Assembly: GCA_022577435.1 (NCBI GenBank)
Contig: JAKOON010000108.1
Location: 322,001 to 386,000, forward strand
DNA: 64,000 nucleotides
Source: Embiotoca jacksoni
Taxonomy: Eukaryota; Chordata; Actinopteri; Embiotocidae
Direction: 5' to 3'
The notes beneath the pieces were generated by a model. It saw nothing but the letters and a program-made list of their open reading frames with translations. It was not told where the DNA came from and made no database searches. Positions within the stretch are counted from its first letter, which is position 1. The number at the start of each line of letters is the position of its first letter. This document shows positions 1 to 13,593 of this stretch, one piece after another. The position numbers and the translations under genes are program-made.

Positions 1-399
1 ACACAAGTAGAACATCGGCAACACAAGTAGAACATCTGTAACACAAGTAGAACATCTGGAAAACAAGTAGAACATCTGGAACACGTGTTGAACATCTGGA
101 ACACAAGAACAACTTCTGGAACACAAGTACAACATTTGGAACACAAGTACACCATCTGGAAAACAAGTACACCATCTGGAAAACAAGTACAACATCTGGA
201 ACTCAAGTAGAACATGTGGAACACAAGTACAACTTCTGGAACACAAGTACAACATTTGGAAAACAAGTACACCATCTGGAAAACAAGTACACCATCTGGA
301 AAACAAGTACAACATCTGCAACACAAGTACAACATCTGGAAAACAAGTACAACATCTGGAACAGAAGTAGAACATCTGGAACACAAGCAAAACATCTCG

Positions 400-420
400 A
401 AAAAAAACAACAACATCTGG
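400..420 (+). repeat. 21-bp monomer with A8 run (landmark)
   Basis: After CATCTCG the next unit begins with eight A residues and then reads CAACAACATCTGG, making it 21 bp. The same unit recurs near 4409, 10210, 13325, 18593, 32423, 37510, 44287, 50004, 53869 and 60989, with a GG-containing version near 23018, 25938 and 55718. It is a variant monomer, not a separate element, and is useful for aligning blocks. Confidence 0.85.
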
Positions 421-761
421 AACACAAGAACAACATCTGGAAAACAAGAATGACATCTGGAACACAGGAATATCATCCAGAACACAAGTACAACATCTGG
501 ATCACAAGTACCACATCTGAAACAGAAGTAGAACATCTGGAACACAAGCAAAACATCTCGAACAAAAAAAACAACATCTGGAACACAAGCAGAACATCTG
601 GAACACAAATAAAACATCTGCAACACAAGTACAACATCTGTAACACGAGAACAACATCTGGAAAACAAGTACAACATCTGAAACACAAGTAGAACATCTG
701 CAACACAAGCAGAACATCTGGAACACAAGTACAACATCTGTAACACAAGTAGAGTACCTGG

Positions 762-772
762 AAAACACCTGG
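762..772 (+). repeat. 11-bp truncated monomer (landmark)
   Basis: The unit AAAACACCTGG is about half a monomer, placed between a GTACCTGG or GCACCTGG unit and a normal one. It shifts the array register by 11 bp. It recurs near 2101, 4771, 6110, 10572, 18851, 23440, 26360, 32840, 37931, 39782, 44710, 56141 and 61050, and with one change near 14240. Confidence 0.85.
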
Positions 773-1432
773 AACACAAGTGCAAAATCTGGAACACGAG
801 AGGAACATCTGGAAAACAAGTGGAACATAGGGAACACAAGTAGAACATCGGCAACACAAGTAGAACATCTGTAACACAAGTAGTACATCTGGAAAACAAG
901 TAGAACATCTGGAACACAGGTAGAACATCTGGAACACTAGTACAACATTTGGAACAGAAGAACAACGTCTGGAAAACAAGTATGACATCTGGAACACAAG
1001 AATATCATCCGGAACACAAGTAGAACATTTGGAACACAGGTGGAACATCTGGAACACTAGAACAACATTTGGAAAACAAGTACAACATCTGGAACACAAG
1101 TACAACATCTGGAACACAAGTAGAACATCTGGAAAACGAGTATAACTTCTGGAAAATAAGTGCAACATTTGGAAAATAAGTGCAACATCTGGAACACAAA
1201 TACAACTTCTGGAACATAAGTACAAAATTTGGAAAACAAGTACAACATCTGGAACACGAGTACAACATCTGGAACACAAGTAGAACATCTGGAAAACAAG
1301 TGGAAGATCGGGAACACAAGTAGAACATCTGTAACACAAGTAGAACATCTGTAACACTAGTAGAACATCTGGAACACAAGTAGAACATCTGCAACACAAG
1401 TAGAACATCTGGAACACAAGAACAACACTTGG

Positions 1433-1460
1433 AACACGAGTAGAAAAGTAGAACATCTGG
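1433..1460 (+). repeat. 28-bp monomer with GTAGAAAAGTAG (landmark)
   Basis: This unit is a normal monomer carrying 8 extra bases, giving the doubled core GTAGAAAAGTAG. It looks like a slipped duplication of the AGTAG core. It recurs with AACACGAG or AACACAAG in front, for example near 2473, 3748, 5450, 7075, 9530, 14815, 15570, 22600, 25540, 30390, 48495 and 63895. Confidence 0.8.
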
Positions 1461-4009
1461 AACACAAGAACATCATCTGGAACACAAGTACACAATCTGG
1501 AAAACAAGTACAACATCTGGAACACAAGTACAACATCTGGAAAACAAGTAGAACATCTGCAACACAAGTAGAACATCTGGAACACAATAACAACATCTGG
1601 AACACCAGTACAACATCTGGAACACAAGTACAACATCTGGAACACAAGTAGAACATCTGGAACACAAGTACAACATCTAGAACACAGGTAGAACAACTGG
1701 AACACAAGAACAACACCTGGAACACAAGAACAACAGCTGGAAAACGAGTATAACTTCTGGAAAATAAGTGCAACATTTGGAAAATAAGTGCAACTTCTGG
1801 AAAATAAGTGCAACATCTGGAACACAACTACAACTTCTGGAACACAGGAATATCATCCGGAACACAAGTACAACATCTGGATCACAAGTACAACATCTGA
1901 AACAGAAGTAGAACATCTGGAACATGAGCAGAACATCTGGAACACAAATAAAACATCTGCAACACAAGTACAACATCTGTAACACGAGAACAACATCTGG
2001 AAAACAAGTACAACATCTGGAACACAAGTAGAACATCTGCAACACAAGCAGAACATCTCGAACACAAGTACAACATCTGGAACACAAGTAGAGCACCTGG
2101 AAAACACCTGGAACACAAGTGCAAAATCTGGAACACAAGAGGAACATAGGGAACACAAGTAGAACATCGGCAACACAAGTAGAACATCTGTAACACAAGT
2201 AGAACATCTGGAAAACAAGTAGAACATCTGGAACACAGGCAGAACATCTGGAACACTAGTACAACATTTGGAACAGAAGAACAACATCTGGAACACAAGC
2301 AGAAAATCTGGAACACAAGAACAACATCTGGAACACAAGTATGGCATCTGGAACACAAGAACATCATCCGGAAAACACGTAGAACATCTGGAAGACAAGT
2401 AGAACATCTGGAACACAAGTAGAACATCTGCAACACAAGTAGAACATCTGGAACACAAGAACAACACTTGGAACACGAGTAGAAAAGTAGAACATCTGGA
2501 ACACAAGAACATCATCTGGAACACAAGTACACCATCTGGAACACAAGTAGAACATCTGCAACACAAGTAGAACATCTGGAATACAAGAACAACATCTGGA
2601 ACACCAGTACAACATCTGGAACACAAGTACAACATTTGGAAGACAAGAACAACATCTGGAACACAAGTATGACATCTGGAAGACAAGTAGAACATCTGGA
2701 ACACAGGTGCAAAATCTGGAACACAAATACAACTTCTGGAACACAAGCAGAACATCTGGAACACAAGCAGAACATCTGGAACACAAGCAAAACATCTCGA
2801 ACAAAAAAACAACATCTGGAAAACAAGTAGAACATCTGCAACACGAGTACAACATCTGCAACACGAGAACAACATCTGGAAAACAAATACAACATCTGGA
2901 ACACAAGTACAACATCTGGAACACAAAAATAAAATCTGGAACACAAGTATGGCATCTGGAACACAAGTAGAACATCTGGAAGACAAGTAGAACATCTGGA
3001 ACACAAGTAGAACATCTGCAACACAAGTAGAACATCTGGAACACCAGTACAACATCTGGAACACAAGTACAACATTTGGAAGACAAGAACAACATCTGGA
3101 ACACAAGTATGACATCTGGAAGACAAGTAGAACATCTGGAACACAGGTGCAACATCTGGAACACAAATACAACTTCTGGAACACAAGACCAACATGTGGA
3201 TCACAAGTACAACATCTGGAACACAATAACAACATATTGAACACAAGCAAAACATCTCGAACAAAAAAACAACATCTGGAACACAAGCAGAACATCTGGA
3301 ACACAAGCAAAATATCTCGAACAAAAAAACAACATCTGGAAAACAAGTAGAACATCTGCAACACAAGTACAACATCTGCAACACGAGAACAACATCTGGA
3401 AAACAAATACAACATCTGGAACACAAGTACAACATCTGGAACACAAAAACAAAATCTGGAACACAAGTAGAACATCTGGAAAACAAGTAGAACATTGGAA
3501 ACACGAGTAGAACATCTGCAACACAAGTAGAACATCTGGGAACAGATAAACAACATTTGGGACAGAAGAACAACATCTGGAACACAAGCAGAAAATCTGG
3601 AACACAAGAACAACATCTGGAACACAAGTATGGCATCTGGATCACAAGTAGAACATCTGGAAGACAAGTAGAACATCTGGAAAACAAGTAGAACATCTGC
3701 AACACAAGTAGAACATCTGGAACACAAGAACAACACTTGGAACACAAGTGGAAAAGTAGAACATCTGGAACACAAGAACATCATCTGGAACACAAGTACA
3801 CAATCTGGAAAACAAGTACAACATCTGGAACACAAGTACAACATCTGGAACACAAGTAGAACATCTGCAACACAAGTAGAACATCTGGAACACAAGAACA
3901 ACATCTGGAACACCAGTACAACATCTGGAACACCAGAACAACATCTGGAAAACAAGTGCAAAATCTGGAACACAAGAGGAACATCTGGAAAACAAGTGGA
4001 ACATAGGGA

Positions 4010-7000
4010 ACACAAGTAGAACATCGGCAACACAAGTAGAACATCTGTAACACAAGTAGAACATCTGGAAAACAAGTAGAACATCTGGAACACGTGTTGA
4101 ACATCTGGAACACAAGAACAACTTCTGGAACACAAGTACAACATTTGGAACACAAGTACACCATCTGGAAAACAAGTACACCATCTGGAAAACAAGTACA
4201 ACATCTGGAACTCAAGTAGAACATGTGGAACACAAGTACAACTTCTGGAACACAAGTACAACATTTGGAAAACAAGTACACCATCTGGAAAACAAGTACA
4301 CCATCTGGAAAACAAGTACAACATCTGCAACACAAGTACAACATCTGGAAAACAAGTACAACATCTGGAACAGAAGTAGAACATCTGGAACACAAGCAAA
4401 ACATCTCGAAAAAAAACAACAACATCTGGAACACAAGAACAACATCTGGAAAACAAGAATGACATCTGGAACACAGGAATATCATCCAGAACACAAGTAC
4501 AACATCTGGATCACAAGTACCACATCTGAAACAGAAGTAGAACATCTGGAACACAAGCAAAACATCTCGAACAAAAAAAACAACATCTGGAACACAAGCA
4601 GAACATCTGGAACACAAATAAAACATCTGCAACACAAGTACAACATCTGTAACACGAGAACAACATCTGGAAAACAAGTACAACATCTGAAACACAAGTA
4701 GAACATCTGCAACACAAGCAGAACATCTGGAACACAAGTACAACATCTGTAACACAAGTAGAGTACCTGGAAAACACCTGGAACACAAGTGCAAAATCTG
4801 GAACACGAGAGGAACATCTGGAAAACAAGTGGAACATAGGGAACACAAGTAGAACATCGGCAACACAAGTAGAACATCTGTAACACAAGTAGTACATCTG
4901 GAAAACAAGTAGAACATCTGGAACACAGGTAGAACATCTGGAACACTAGTACAACATTTGGAACAGAAGAACAACGTCTGGAAAACAAGTATGACATCTG
5001 GAACACAAGAATATCATCCGGAACACAAGTAGAACATTTGGAACACAGGTGGAACATCTGGAACACTAGAACAACATTTGGAAAACAAGTACAACATCTG
5101 GAACACAAGTACAACATCTGGAACACAAGTAGAACATCTGGAAAACGAGTATAACTTCTGGAAAATAAGTGCAACATTTGGAAAATAAGTGCAACATCTG
5201 GAACACAAATACAACTTCTGGAACATAAGTACAAAATTTGGAAAACAAGTACAACATCTGGAACACGAGTACAACATCTGGAACACAAGTAGAACATCTG
5301 GAAAACAAGTGGAAGATCGGGAACACAAGTAGAACATCTGTAACACAAGTAGAACATCTGTAACACTAGTAGAACATCTGGAACACAAGTAGAACATCTG
5401 CAACACAAGTAGAACATCTGGAACACAAGAACAACACTTGGAACACGAGTAGAAAAGTAGAACATCTGGAACACAAGAACATCATCTGGAACACAAGTAC
5501 ACAATCTGGAAAACAAGTACAACATCTGGAACACAAGTACAACATCTGGAAAACAAGTAGAACATCTGCAACACAAGTAGAACATCTGGAACACAATAAC
5601 AACATCTGGAACACCAGTACAACATCTGGAACACAAGTACAACATCTGGAACACAAGTAGAACATCTGGAACACAAGTACAACATCTAGAACACAGGTAG
5701 AACAACTGGAACACAAGAACAACACCTGGAACACAAGAACAACAGCTGGAAAACGAGTATAACTTCTGGAAAATAAGTGCAACATTTGGAAAATAAGTGC
5801 AACTTCTGGAAAATAAGTGCAACATCTGGAACACAACTACAACTTCTGGAACACAGGAATATCATCCGGAACACAAGTACAACATCTGGATCACAAGTAC
5901 AACATCTGAAACAGAAGTAGAACATCTGGAACATGAGCAGAACATCTGGAACACAAATAAAACATCTGCAACACAAGTACAACATCTGTAACACGAGAAC
6001 AACATCTGGAAAACAAGTACAACATCTGGAACACAAGTAGAACATCTGCAACACAAGCAGAACATCTCGAACACAAGTACAACATCTGGAACACAAGTAG
6101 AGCACCTGGAAAACACCTGGAACACAAGTGCAAAATCTGGAACACAAGAGGAACATAGGGAACACAAGTAGAACATCGGCAACACAAGTAGAACATCTGT
6201 AACACAAGTAGAACATCTGGAAAACAAGTAGAACATCTGGAACACAGGCAGAACATCTGGAACACTAGTACAACATTTGGAACAGAAGAACAACATCTGG
6301 AACACAAGCAGAAAATCTGGAACACAAGAACAACATCTGGAACACAAGTATGGCATCTGGAACACAAGAACATCATCCGGAAAACACGTAGAACATCTGG
6401 AAGACAAGTAGAACATCTGGAACACAAGTAGAACATCTGCAACACAAGTAGAACATCTGGAACACAAGAACAACACTTGGAACACGAGTAGAAAAGTAGA
6501 ACATCTGGAACACAAGAACATCATCTGGAACACAAGTACACCATCTGGAACACAAGTAGAACATCTGCAACACAAGTAGAACATCTGGAATACAAGAACA
6601 ACATCTGGAACACCAGTACAACATCTGGAACACAAGTACAACATTTGGAAGACAAGAACAACATCTGGAACACAAGTATGACATCTGGAAGACAAGTAGA
6701 ACATCTGGAACACAGGTGCAAAATCTGGAACACAAATACAACTTCTGGAACACAAGCAGAACATCTGGAACACAAGCAGAACATCTGGAACACAAGCAAA
6801 ACATCTCGAACAAAAAAACAACATCTGGAAAACAAGTAGAACATCTGCAACACGAGTACAACATCTGCAACACGAGAACAACATCTGGAAAACAAATACA
6901 ACATCTGGAACACAAGTACAACATCTGGAACACAAAAATAAAATCTGGAACACAAGTATGGCATCTGGAACACAAGTAGAACATCTGGAAGACAAGTAGA

Positions 7001-7053
7001 ACATCTGGAACACAAGTAGAACATCTGCAACACAAGTAGAACATCTGGAACAC
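4010..7053 (+). repeat. HOR with 4,009-bp period, copy 2 (partial)
   Basis: This is a near-identical repeat of 1-3044. Both copies share a private A-to-G change (ACAACGTCT, the G at 967 and 4976) that the related block at 10777 lacks. This pair therefore split after the 10 kb block had separated. To the right of 7053 the sequence switches to a different monomer order. Confidence 0.9.
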
Positions 7054-7200
7054 AAGAACAACACTTGGAACACAAGTAGAAAAGTAGAACATCTGGAACA
7101 CAAGAACATCATCTGGAACACAAGTACACAATCTGGAAAACAAGTACAACATCTGGAACACAAGTAGAACATCTGCAACACAAGTAGAACATCTGGAACA

Positions 7201-8248
7201 CAAGAACAACATCTGGAACACCAGTACAACATCTGGAACACAAGAACAACATCTGGAACACAAGTATGACATCTGGAAGACAAGTAGAACATCTGAAACA
7301 CAGGTGGAAAATCTGGAACACAAGAACAACACTTGGAACACAAGTACAACATCTGGAATACAAGAACATCATCTGGAACACAAGTACACCATCTGGAAAA
7401 CAAGTACAACATCTGGAACACAAGTACAACATCTGGAACACAAGTAGAACATCTGGAACACAAGTACAACATCTAGAACACAGGTAGAACAACTGGAACA
7501 CAAGAACAACACCTGGAACACAAGAACAACAGCTGGAAAACGAGTATAACTTCTGGAAAATATGTGCAACATTTGGAAAATAAGTGCAACTTCTGGAAAA
7601 TAAGTGCAACATCTGGAACACAAATACAACTTCTGGAACACAATAACAACATACTGAACACAAGCAAAACATCTCGAACAAAAAAACAACATCTGGAACA
7701 CAAGCAGAACATCTGGAACACAAGAACAACATCTGGAACACCAGTACAACATCTGGAACACAAGAACAACATCTGGAACACAAGTATGACATCTGGAAGA
7801 CAAGTAGAACATCTGAAACACAGGTGGAAAATCTGGAACACAAGAACAACACTTGGAACACAAGTACAACATCTGGAATACAAGAACATCATCTGGAACA
7901 CAAGTACACCATCTGGAAAACAAGTACAACATCTGGAACACAAGTACAACATCTGGAACACAAGTAGAACATCTGGAACACAAGTACAACATCTAGAACA
8001 CAGGTAGAACAACTGGAACACAAGAACAACACCTGGAACACAAGAACAACAGCTGGAAAACGAGTATAACTTCTGGAAAATAAGTGCAACATTTGGAAAA
8101 TAAGTGCAACTTCTGGAAAATAAGTGCAACTTCTGGAACACAAATACAACTTCTGGAACACAATAACAACATATTGAACACAAGCAAAACATCTCGAACA
8201 AAAAAACAACATCTGGAACACAAGCAGAACATCTGGAACACAAGCAGA
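7201..8248 (+). repeat. Local 520-bp tandem duplication (26 monomers)
   Basis: The series of GTAT, GACAAG, AATACAAG, AACACC and A-rich monomers at about 7201-7728 recurs 520 bp later at about 7721-8248. Two point differences were noticed: TATGTGC versus TAAGTGC at 7561/8081, and ATACTG versus ATATTG at 7651/8171. The period is an exact multiple of 20, as expected from in-register unequal exchange. Confidence 0.85.
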
Positions 8249-8617
8249 ACATCTGGAACACAAGCAGGAGATCTGGAAAACAAGTAGAACATCTCCAACA
8301 CAAGTACAACATCTGCAACACAAGTAGAACATCTGGGAACAGATAAACAACATCTGGAACACCAGTACAACATCTGGAACACAAGAACAACATCTGGAAA
8401 ACAAGTATGACATCTGGAACACAGGAATATCATCCGGAACACAAGTACAACATCTGGATCACAAGTACAACATCTGGAACACAGGAATATCATCCGGAAC
8501 ACAAGTACAACATCTGGATCACAAGTACAACATCTGGAACAGAAGTAGAACATCTGCAACACAAGCAGAACATCTGGAACACAAGTACAACATCTGGAAC
8601 ACAAGTAGAGCACCTGG

Positions 8618-8640
8618 AAAACACCTACAAAAACATCTGG
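8618..8640 (+). repeat. 23-bp monomer, AAAACACCTAC type (landmark)
   Basis: Following GCACCTGG this unit starts AAAACACCTACAAAAACATC and is 23 bp long, an alternative to the 11-bp AAAACACCTGG unit found elsewhere in the same context. It appears as if the 11-mer and the next monomer were fused. It recurs near 16912, 30156, 35818, 42756, 48363, 52228 and 63763. The copies near 48360, 52225 and 63760 share a preceding ACCATG in place of ACCTGG. Confidence 0.8.
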
Positions 8641-8775
8641 AACACAAGAGGAACATCTGGAAAACAAGTGGAACATAGGGAAAACAAGTAGAACATCGGC
8701 AACACAAGTAGAACATCTGTAACACAAGTAGAACATCTGGAAAACAAGTAGAACATCTGGAACACATGTTGAACA

Positions 8776-11182
8776 TCTGGAACACAAGTAGAACATCTGC
8801 AACACAAGTAGAACATCTGGAACACCAGTACAACATCTGGAACACAAGTACAACATTTGGAAGACAAGAACAACATCTGGAACACAAGTATGACATCTGG
8901 AAGACAAGTAGAACATCTGGAACACAGGTGCAACATCTGGAACACAAATACAACTTCTGGAACACAAGACCAACATGTGGATCACAAGTACAACATCTGG
9001 AACACAATAACAACATATTGAACACAAGCAAAACATCTCGAACAAAAAAACAACATCTGGAACACAAGCAGAACATCTGGAACACAAGCAAAATATCTCG
9101 AACAAAAAAACAACATCTGGAAAACAAGTAGAACATCTGCAACACAAGTACAACATCTGCAACACGAGAACAACATCTGGAAAACAAATACAACATCTGG
9201 AACACAAGTACAACATCTGGAACACAAAAACAAAATCTGGAACACAAGTAGAACATCTGGAAAACAAGTAGAACATTGGAAACACGAGTAGAACATCTGC
9301 AACACAAGTAGAACATCTGGGAACAGATAAACAACATTTGGGACAGAAGAACAACATCTGGAACACAAGCAGAAAATCTGGAACACAAGAACAACATCTG
9401 GAACACAAGTATGGCATCTGGATCACAAGTAGAACATCTGGAAGACAAGTAGAACATCTGGAAAACAAGTAGAACATCTGCAACACAAGTAGAACATCTG
9501 GAACACAAGAACAACACTTGGAACACAAGTGGAAAAGTAGAACATCTGGAACACAAGAACATCATCTGGAACACAAGTACACAATCTGGAAAACAAGTAC
9601 AACATCTGGAACACAAGTACAACATCTGGAACACAAGTAGAACATCTGCAACACAAGTAGAACATCTGGAACACAAGAACAACATCTGGAACACCAGTAC
9701 AACATCTGGAACACCAGAACAACATCTGGAACACAAGAGGAACATCTGGAAAACAAGTGCAAAATCTGGAACACAAGAGGAACATCTGGAAAACAAGTGG
9801 AACATAGGGAACACAAGTAGAACATCGGCAACACAAGTAGAACATCTGTAACACAAGTAGAACATCTGGAAAACAAGTAGAACATCTGGAACACGTGTTG
9901 AACATCTGGAACACAAGAACAACTTCTGGAACACAAGTACAACATTTGGAACACAAGTACACCATCTGGAAAACAAGTACACCATCTGGAAAACAAGTAC
10001 AACATCTGGAACTCAAGTAGAACATGTGGAACACAAGTACAACTTCTGGAACACAAGTACAACATTTGGAAAACAAGTACACCATCTGGAAAACAAGTAC
10101 ACCATCTGGAAAACAAGTACAACATCTGCAACACAAGTACAACATCTGGAAAACAAGTACAACATCTGGAACAGAAGTAGAACATCTGGAACACAAGCAA
10201 AACATCTCGAAAAAAAACAACAACATCTGGAACACAAGAACAACATCTGGAAAACAAGAATGACATCTGGAACACAGGAATATCATCCAGAACACAAGTA
10301 CAACATCTGGATCACAAGTACCACATCTGAAACAGAAGTAGAACATCTGGAACACAAGCAAAACATCTCGAACAAAAAAAACAACATCTGGAACACAAGC
10401 AGAACATCTGGAACACAAATAAAACATCTGCAACACAAGTACAACATCTGTAACACGAGAACAACATCTGGAAAACAAGTACAACATCTGAAACACAAGT
10501 AGAACATCTGCAACACAAGCAGAACATCTGGAACACAAGTACAACATCTGTAACACAAGTAGAGTACCTGGAAAACACCTGGAACACAAGTGCAAAATCT
10601 GGAACACGAGAGGAACATCTGGAAAACAAGTGGAACATAGGGAACACAAGTAGAACATCGGCAACACAAGTAGAACATCTGTAACACAAGTAGTACATCT
10701 GGAAAACAAGTAGAACATCTGGAACACAGGTAGAACATCTGGAACACTAGTACAACATTTGGAACAGAAGAACAACATCTGGAAAACAAGTATGACATCT
10801 GGAACACAAGAATATCATCCGGAACACAAGTAGAACATTTGGAACACAGGTGGAACATCTGGAACACTAGAACAACATTTGGAAAACAAGTACAACATCT
10901 GGAACACAAGTACAACATCTGGAACACAAGTAGAACATCTGGAAAACGAGTATAACTTCTGGAAAATAAGTGCAACATTTGGAAAATAAGTGCAACATCT
11001 GGAACACAAATACAACTTCTGGAACATAAGTACAAAATTTGGAAAACAAGTACAACATCTGGAACACGAGTACAACATCTGGAACACAAGTAGAACATCT
11101 GGAAAACAAGTGGAAGATCGGGAACACAAGTAGAACATCTGTAACACAAGTAGAACATCTGTAACACTAGTAGAACATCTGG
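8776..11182 (+). repeat. Copy of the 2995-5381 block
   Basis: This stretch follows 2995-5381 at offset 5,781. From about 9740 the offset becomes 5,801, because one extra 20-bp monomer (ACACAAGAGG type) is present here and absent near 3940. The left edge is marked by ACACATGTTG (8762), which replaces AGACAAGTAG. The right edge is at GGATAACTAG (about 11183), where the other copy reads GGAACACAAG. Confidence 0.8.
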
Positions 11183-11522
11183 ATAACTAGTAGAACATCT
11201 GGAAAACATGTTGAACATCTGGAACACAAGAACAACATCTGGAACACAAGTACAACATTTGGAACAGAAGAACAACATCTCGAACACAAGCAGAAAATCT
11301 GGAACACAAGAACAACATCTGGAACTCAAGTATGACATCTGGAACAGATAAATAACATCTGGAACACCAGTACAACATATGGAACACGAGAACAACATCT
11401 GCAACACAAGAACAACATCTGGAAAACAAGTATGACATTTGGAACACAAGAACATCATCCGGAACACATGTACAACATCTGGATCACAAGTACAACATCT
11501 GGAACACAAGAACAAAATTTGG

Positions 11523-11539
11523 AAAACAAGAACATCTGG
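11523..11539 (+). repeat. 17-bp monomer AAAACAAGAACATCTGG (landmark)
   Basis: This unit is 3 bp short, having lost part of the variable core. It lies 91 bp into a characteristic module and has eleven copies, starting at 11523, 19784, 21952, 24292, 27232, 33777, 38663, 40714, 45440, 56993 and 61980. A complete module places it 980 bp before the A10 landmark (five cases). The spacing is 900 at 11.5 kb and 880 at 27.2 kb, so this pair defines one recurring HOR framework. Confidence 0.85.
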
Positions 11540-12419
11540 AACACAAGTATGACATCTGGAAGACAAGTAGAACATCTGGAACACAGGTGGAACATCTGGA
11601 ACACAAGAACAACACTTGGAACACAAGTACAACATTTGGAAAACAAGTACAACATCTGGAACACAAGAACAACATATTGAACACAAGCAAAACATCTCGA
11701 ACAAAAAAACAACATCTGGAACACAAGCAGAACATCTGGAACACAAGCAGGAGATCTGGAACACAAGAAGAACATCTGCAACACAAGTACAACATCTGCA
11801 ACACGAGAACAAGATCTGGAAAACAAAAACAACTTCTGTAACACAAGTACAACATCGGGAGCACAAAAACAAAATCTGGAACACAAGTAGAACATCTGGA
11901 AAACAAGTAGAACATCGGGAACACAAGTAGAACATCCGGAACACGAGAACAACATCTAGAACACAGGTAGAACAACTGGAACACAAGAACAACACTTGGA
12001 AAACAAGTAGAACATCTGGAACACAAGAACATCATCTGGAACACAAGTACACCATCTGGAAAACAAGTACAACATCTGGAACACAGGTACAACATCTGGA
12101 ACAGAAGTACAACATTTGGAAAACCAGTACAACATCTGGAACACAAGTACAACATCTGGAACACAAGTAGAACATCTGGAAAACGAGTATAACTTCTGGA
12201 AAATAAGTGCAACATTTGGAAAATAAGTGCAACATCTGGAACACAAATACAACTTCTGGAACACAAGTACAACATCTAGATCACAAGTGCAACATCTGGA
12301 ACACAAGCAGAACATCTGGAACACAAGCAGAACATCTGGAACACAAGCAGGAGATCTGGAACACAAGTAGAACATCTGCAACACAAGTACAACATCTGCA
12401 ACACGAGAACAATATCTGG

Positions 12420-12442
12420 AAGAAAAAAAAAACAGCTTCTGG
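12420..12442 (+). repeat. 23-bp monomer with A10 run and CAGCTTCTGG (landmark)
   Basis: The unit reads AAG, ten A residues, then CAGCTTCTGG. It is the most diverged monomer of the window and occurs in eleven copies with A-runs beginning at 12423, 20764, 28112, 29116, 34757, 39643, 41694, 46420, 47323, 51188 and 62960. All runs are A10 except the one at 28112, which is A11. Its 3 extra bases explain why the 903-bp sub-repeat is not a multiple of 20 (44 x 20 + 23). Confidence 0.85.
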
Positions 12443-13408
12443 AACACAAGTACAACATCTGGAACACAAAAACAAAATCCGGAACACAAGTAGAACATCT
12501 GGAAAACAAGTAGAACATCGGGAACACAAGTACAACATTTGGAACACAAGAACAACATCTGGAAAACAGGTATGACATCTGGAACAAAAGAATATCATCC
12601 GGAACACAAGTACAACATCTGGATCACAAGTACAACATCTGGAACACAAGAACAACATATTGAACAGAAGCAAAACATCTCGAACAAAAAAAACAACATC
12701 TGGAACACAAGTAGAACATCGGGAAAACAAGTAGAACATCGGGAAAACAAGTAGAACATCTGGAACACAAGAACAACATCTGGAACACAAGTATGACATC
12801 TAGAAGACAAGTACAACATCTGGAACACAAGTAGAACATCTGGAACACAAGTACAACATGTAGAACACAGGTAGAACAACTGGAACACAAGAACAACACT
12901 TGGAAAACAAGTAGAACATCTGGAACACAAGAACATCATCTGGAACACAAGTACACCATCTGGAAAACAAGTACAACATCTGGAACACAGGTACAACATC
13001 TGGAACACAAGTACAACATTTGGAAAACCAGTACAACATCTGGAACACAAGTACAACATCTGGAACACAAGTAGAACATCTGGAAAACGAGTATAACTTC
13101 TGGAAAATAAGTGCAACATTTGGAAAATAAGTGCAACATCTGGAACACAAATACAACTTCTGGAACACAAGTACAACATTTGGAAAACAAGTACACCATC
13201 TGGAAAACAAGTACACCATCTGGAAAACAAGTACAACATCTGCAACACAAGTACAACATCTGGAAAACAAGTACAACATCTGGAACAGAAGTAGAACATC
13301 TGGAACACAAGCAAAACATCTCGAAAAAAAACAACAACATCTGGAACACAAGAACAACATCTGGAAAACAAGAATGACATCTGGAACACAGGAATATCAT
13401 CCAGAACA

Positions 13409-13432
13409 CAAGTACAAGTACAAGTACAAATA
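13409..13432 (+). repeat. CAAGTA hexanucleotide run at a rearrangement junction
   Basis: Three consecutive CAAGTA units followed by CAAATAA replace the normal spacing. In related blocks (for example 4493-4620) about six further monomers separate the AGAACACAAGTAC unit from the CACAAATAAAACATC unit. Here they are joined directly with a short CAAGTA expansion. This is the only hexanucleotide run noticed in the window. It lies about 180 bp before the start of the second large HOR copy. Confidence 0.85.
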
Positions 13433-13593
13433 AAACATCTGCAACACAAGTACAACATCTGTAACACGAGAACAACATCTGGAAAACAAGTACAACATCT
13501 GAAACACAAGTAGAATATCTGCAACACAAGCAGAACATCTGGAACACAAGTACAACATCTGGAACACAAGTAGAACATCTGCAACACAAGTAG

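Larger units (their letters stand above)
1..4009 (+). repeat. HOR with 4,009-bp period, copy 1
   Basis: The order of variant monomers from base 1 to about 3044 recurs at 4010-7053, shifted by exactly 4,009 bp. All landmarks compared agree in place, including the A-rich 21-mer at 400-420, the 11-bp partial monomer at 762-772 and the 28-bp monomer at 1433-1460. The match breaks at 3045, where this copy reads ACACCAG and the other ACACAAG. The period is 200 monomers plus 9 bp, the excess coming from odd-length units. The block is cut by the window edge, so it may extend to the left. Confidence 0.9.
5461..13593 (+). repeat. Large HOR, about 8.1-8.4 kb, copy 1
   Basis: The monomer order from about 5461 is repeated from 13594, first at offset 8,133, later at 8,333, 8,294, 8,402, 8,382, 8,261 and 8,341. 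The drift is explained by gains and losses of whole monomers, for example blocks of 20, 80 or 200 bp. The unit overlaps the right part of the 4,009-bp duplication, so these layers are nested and not adjacent. Confidence 0.75.

Noticed and set aside
12423..12432. Poly-A tail of a retroposed element
   Set aside because: The A-run sits inside a monomer, is followed by CAGCTTCTGG and normal repeat, and has no non-satellite sequence or target-site duplication beside it.
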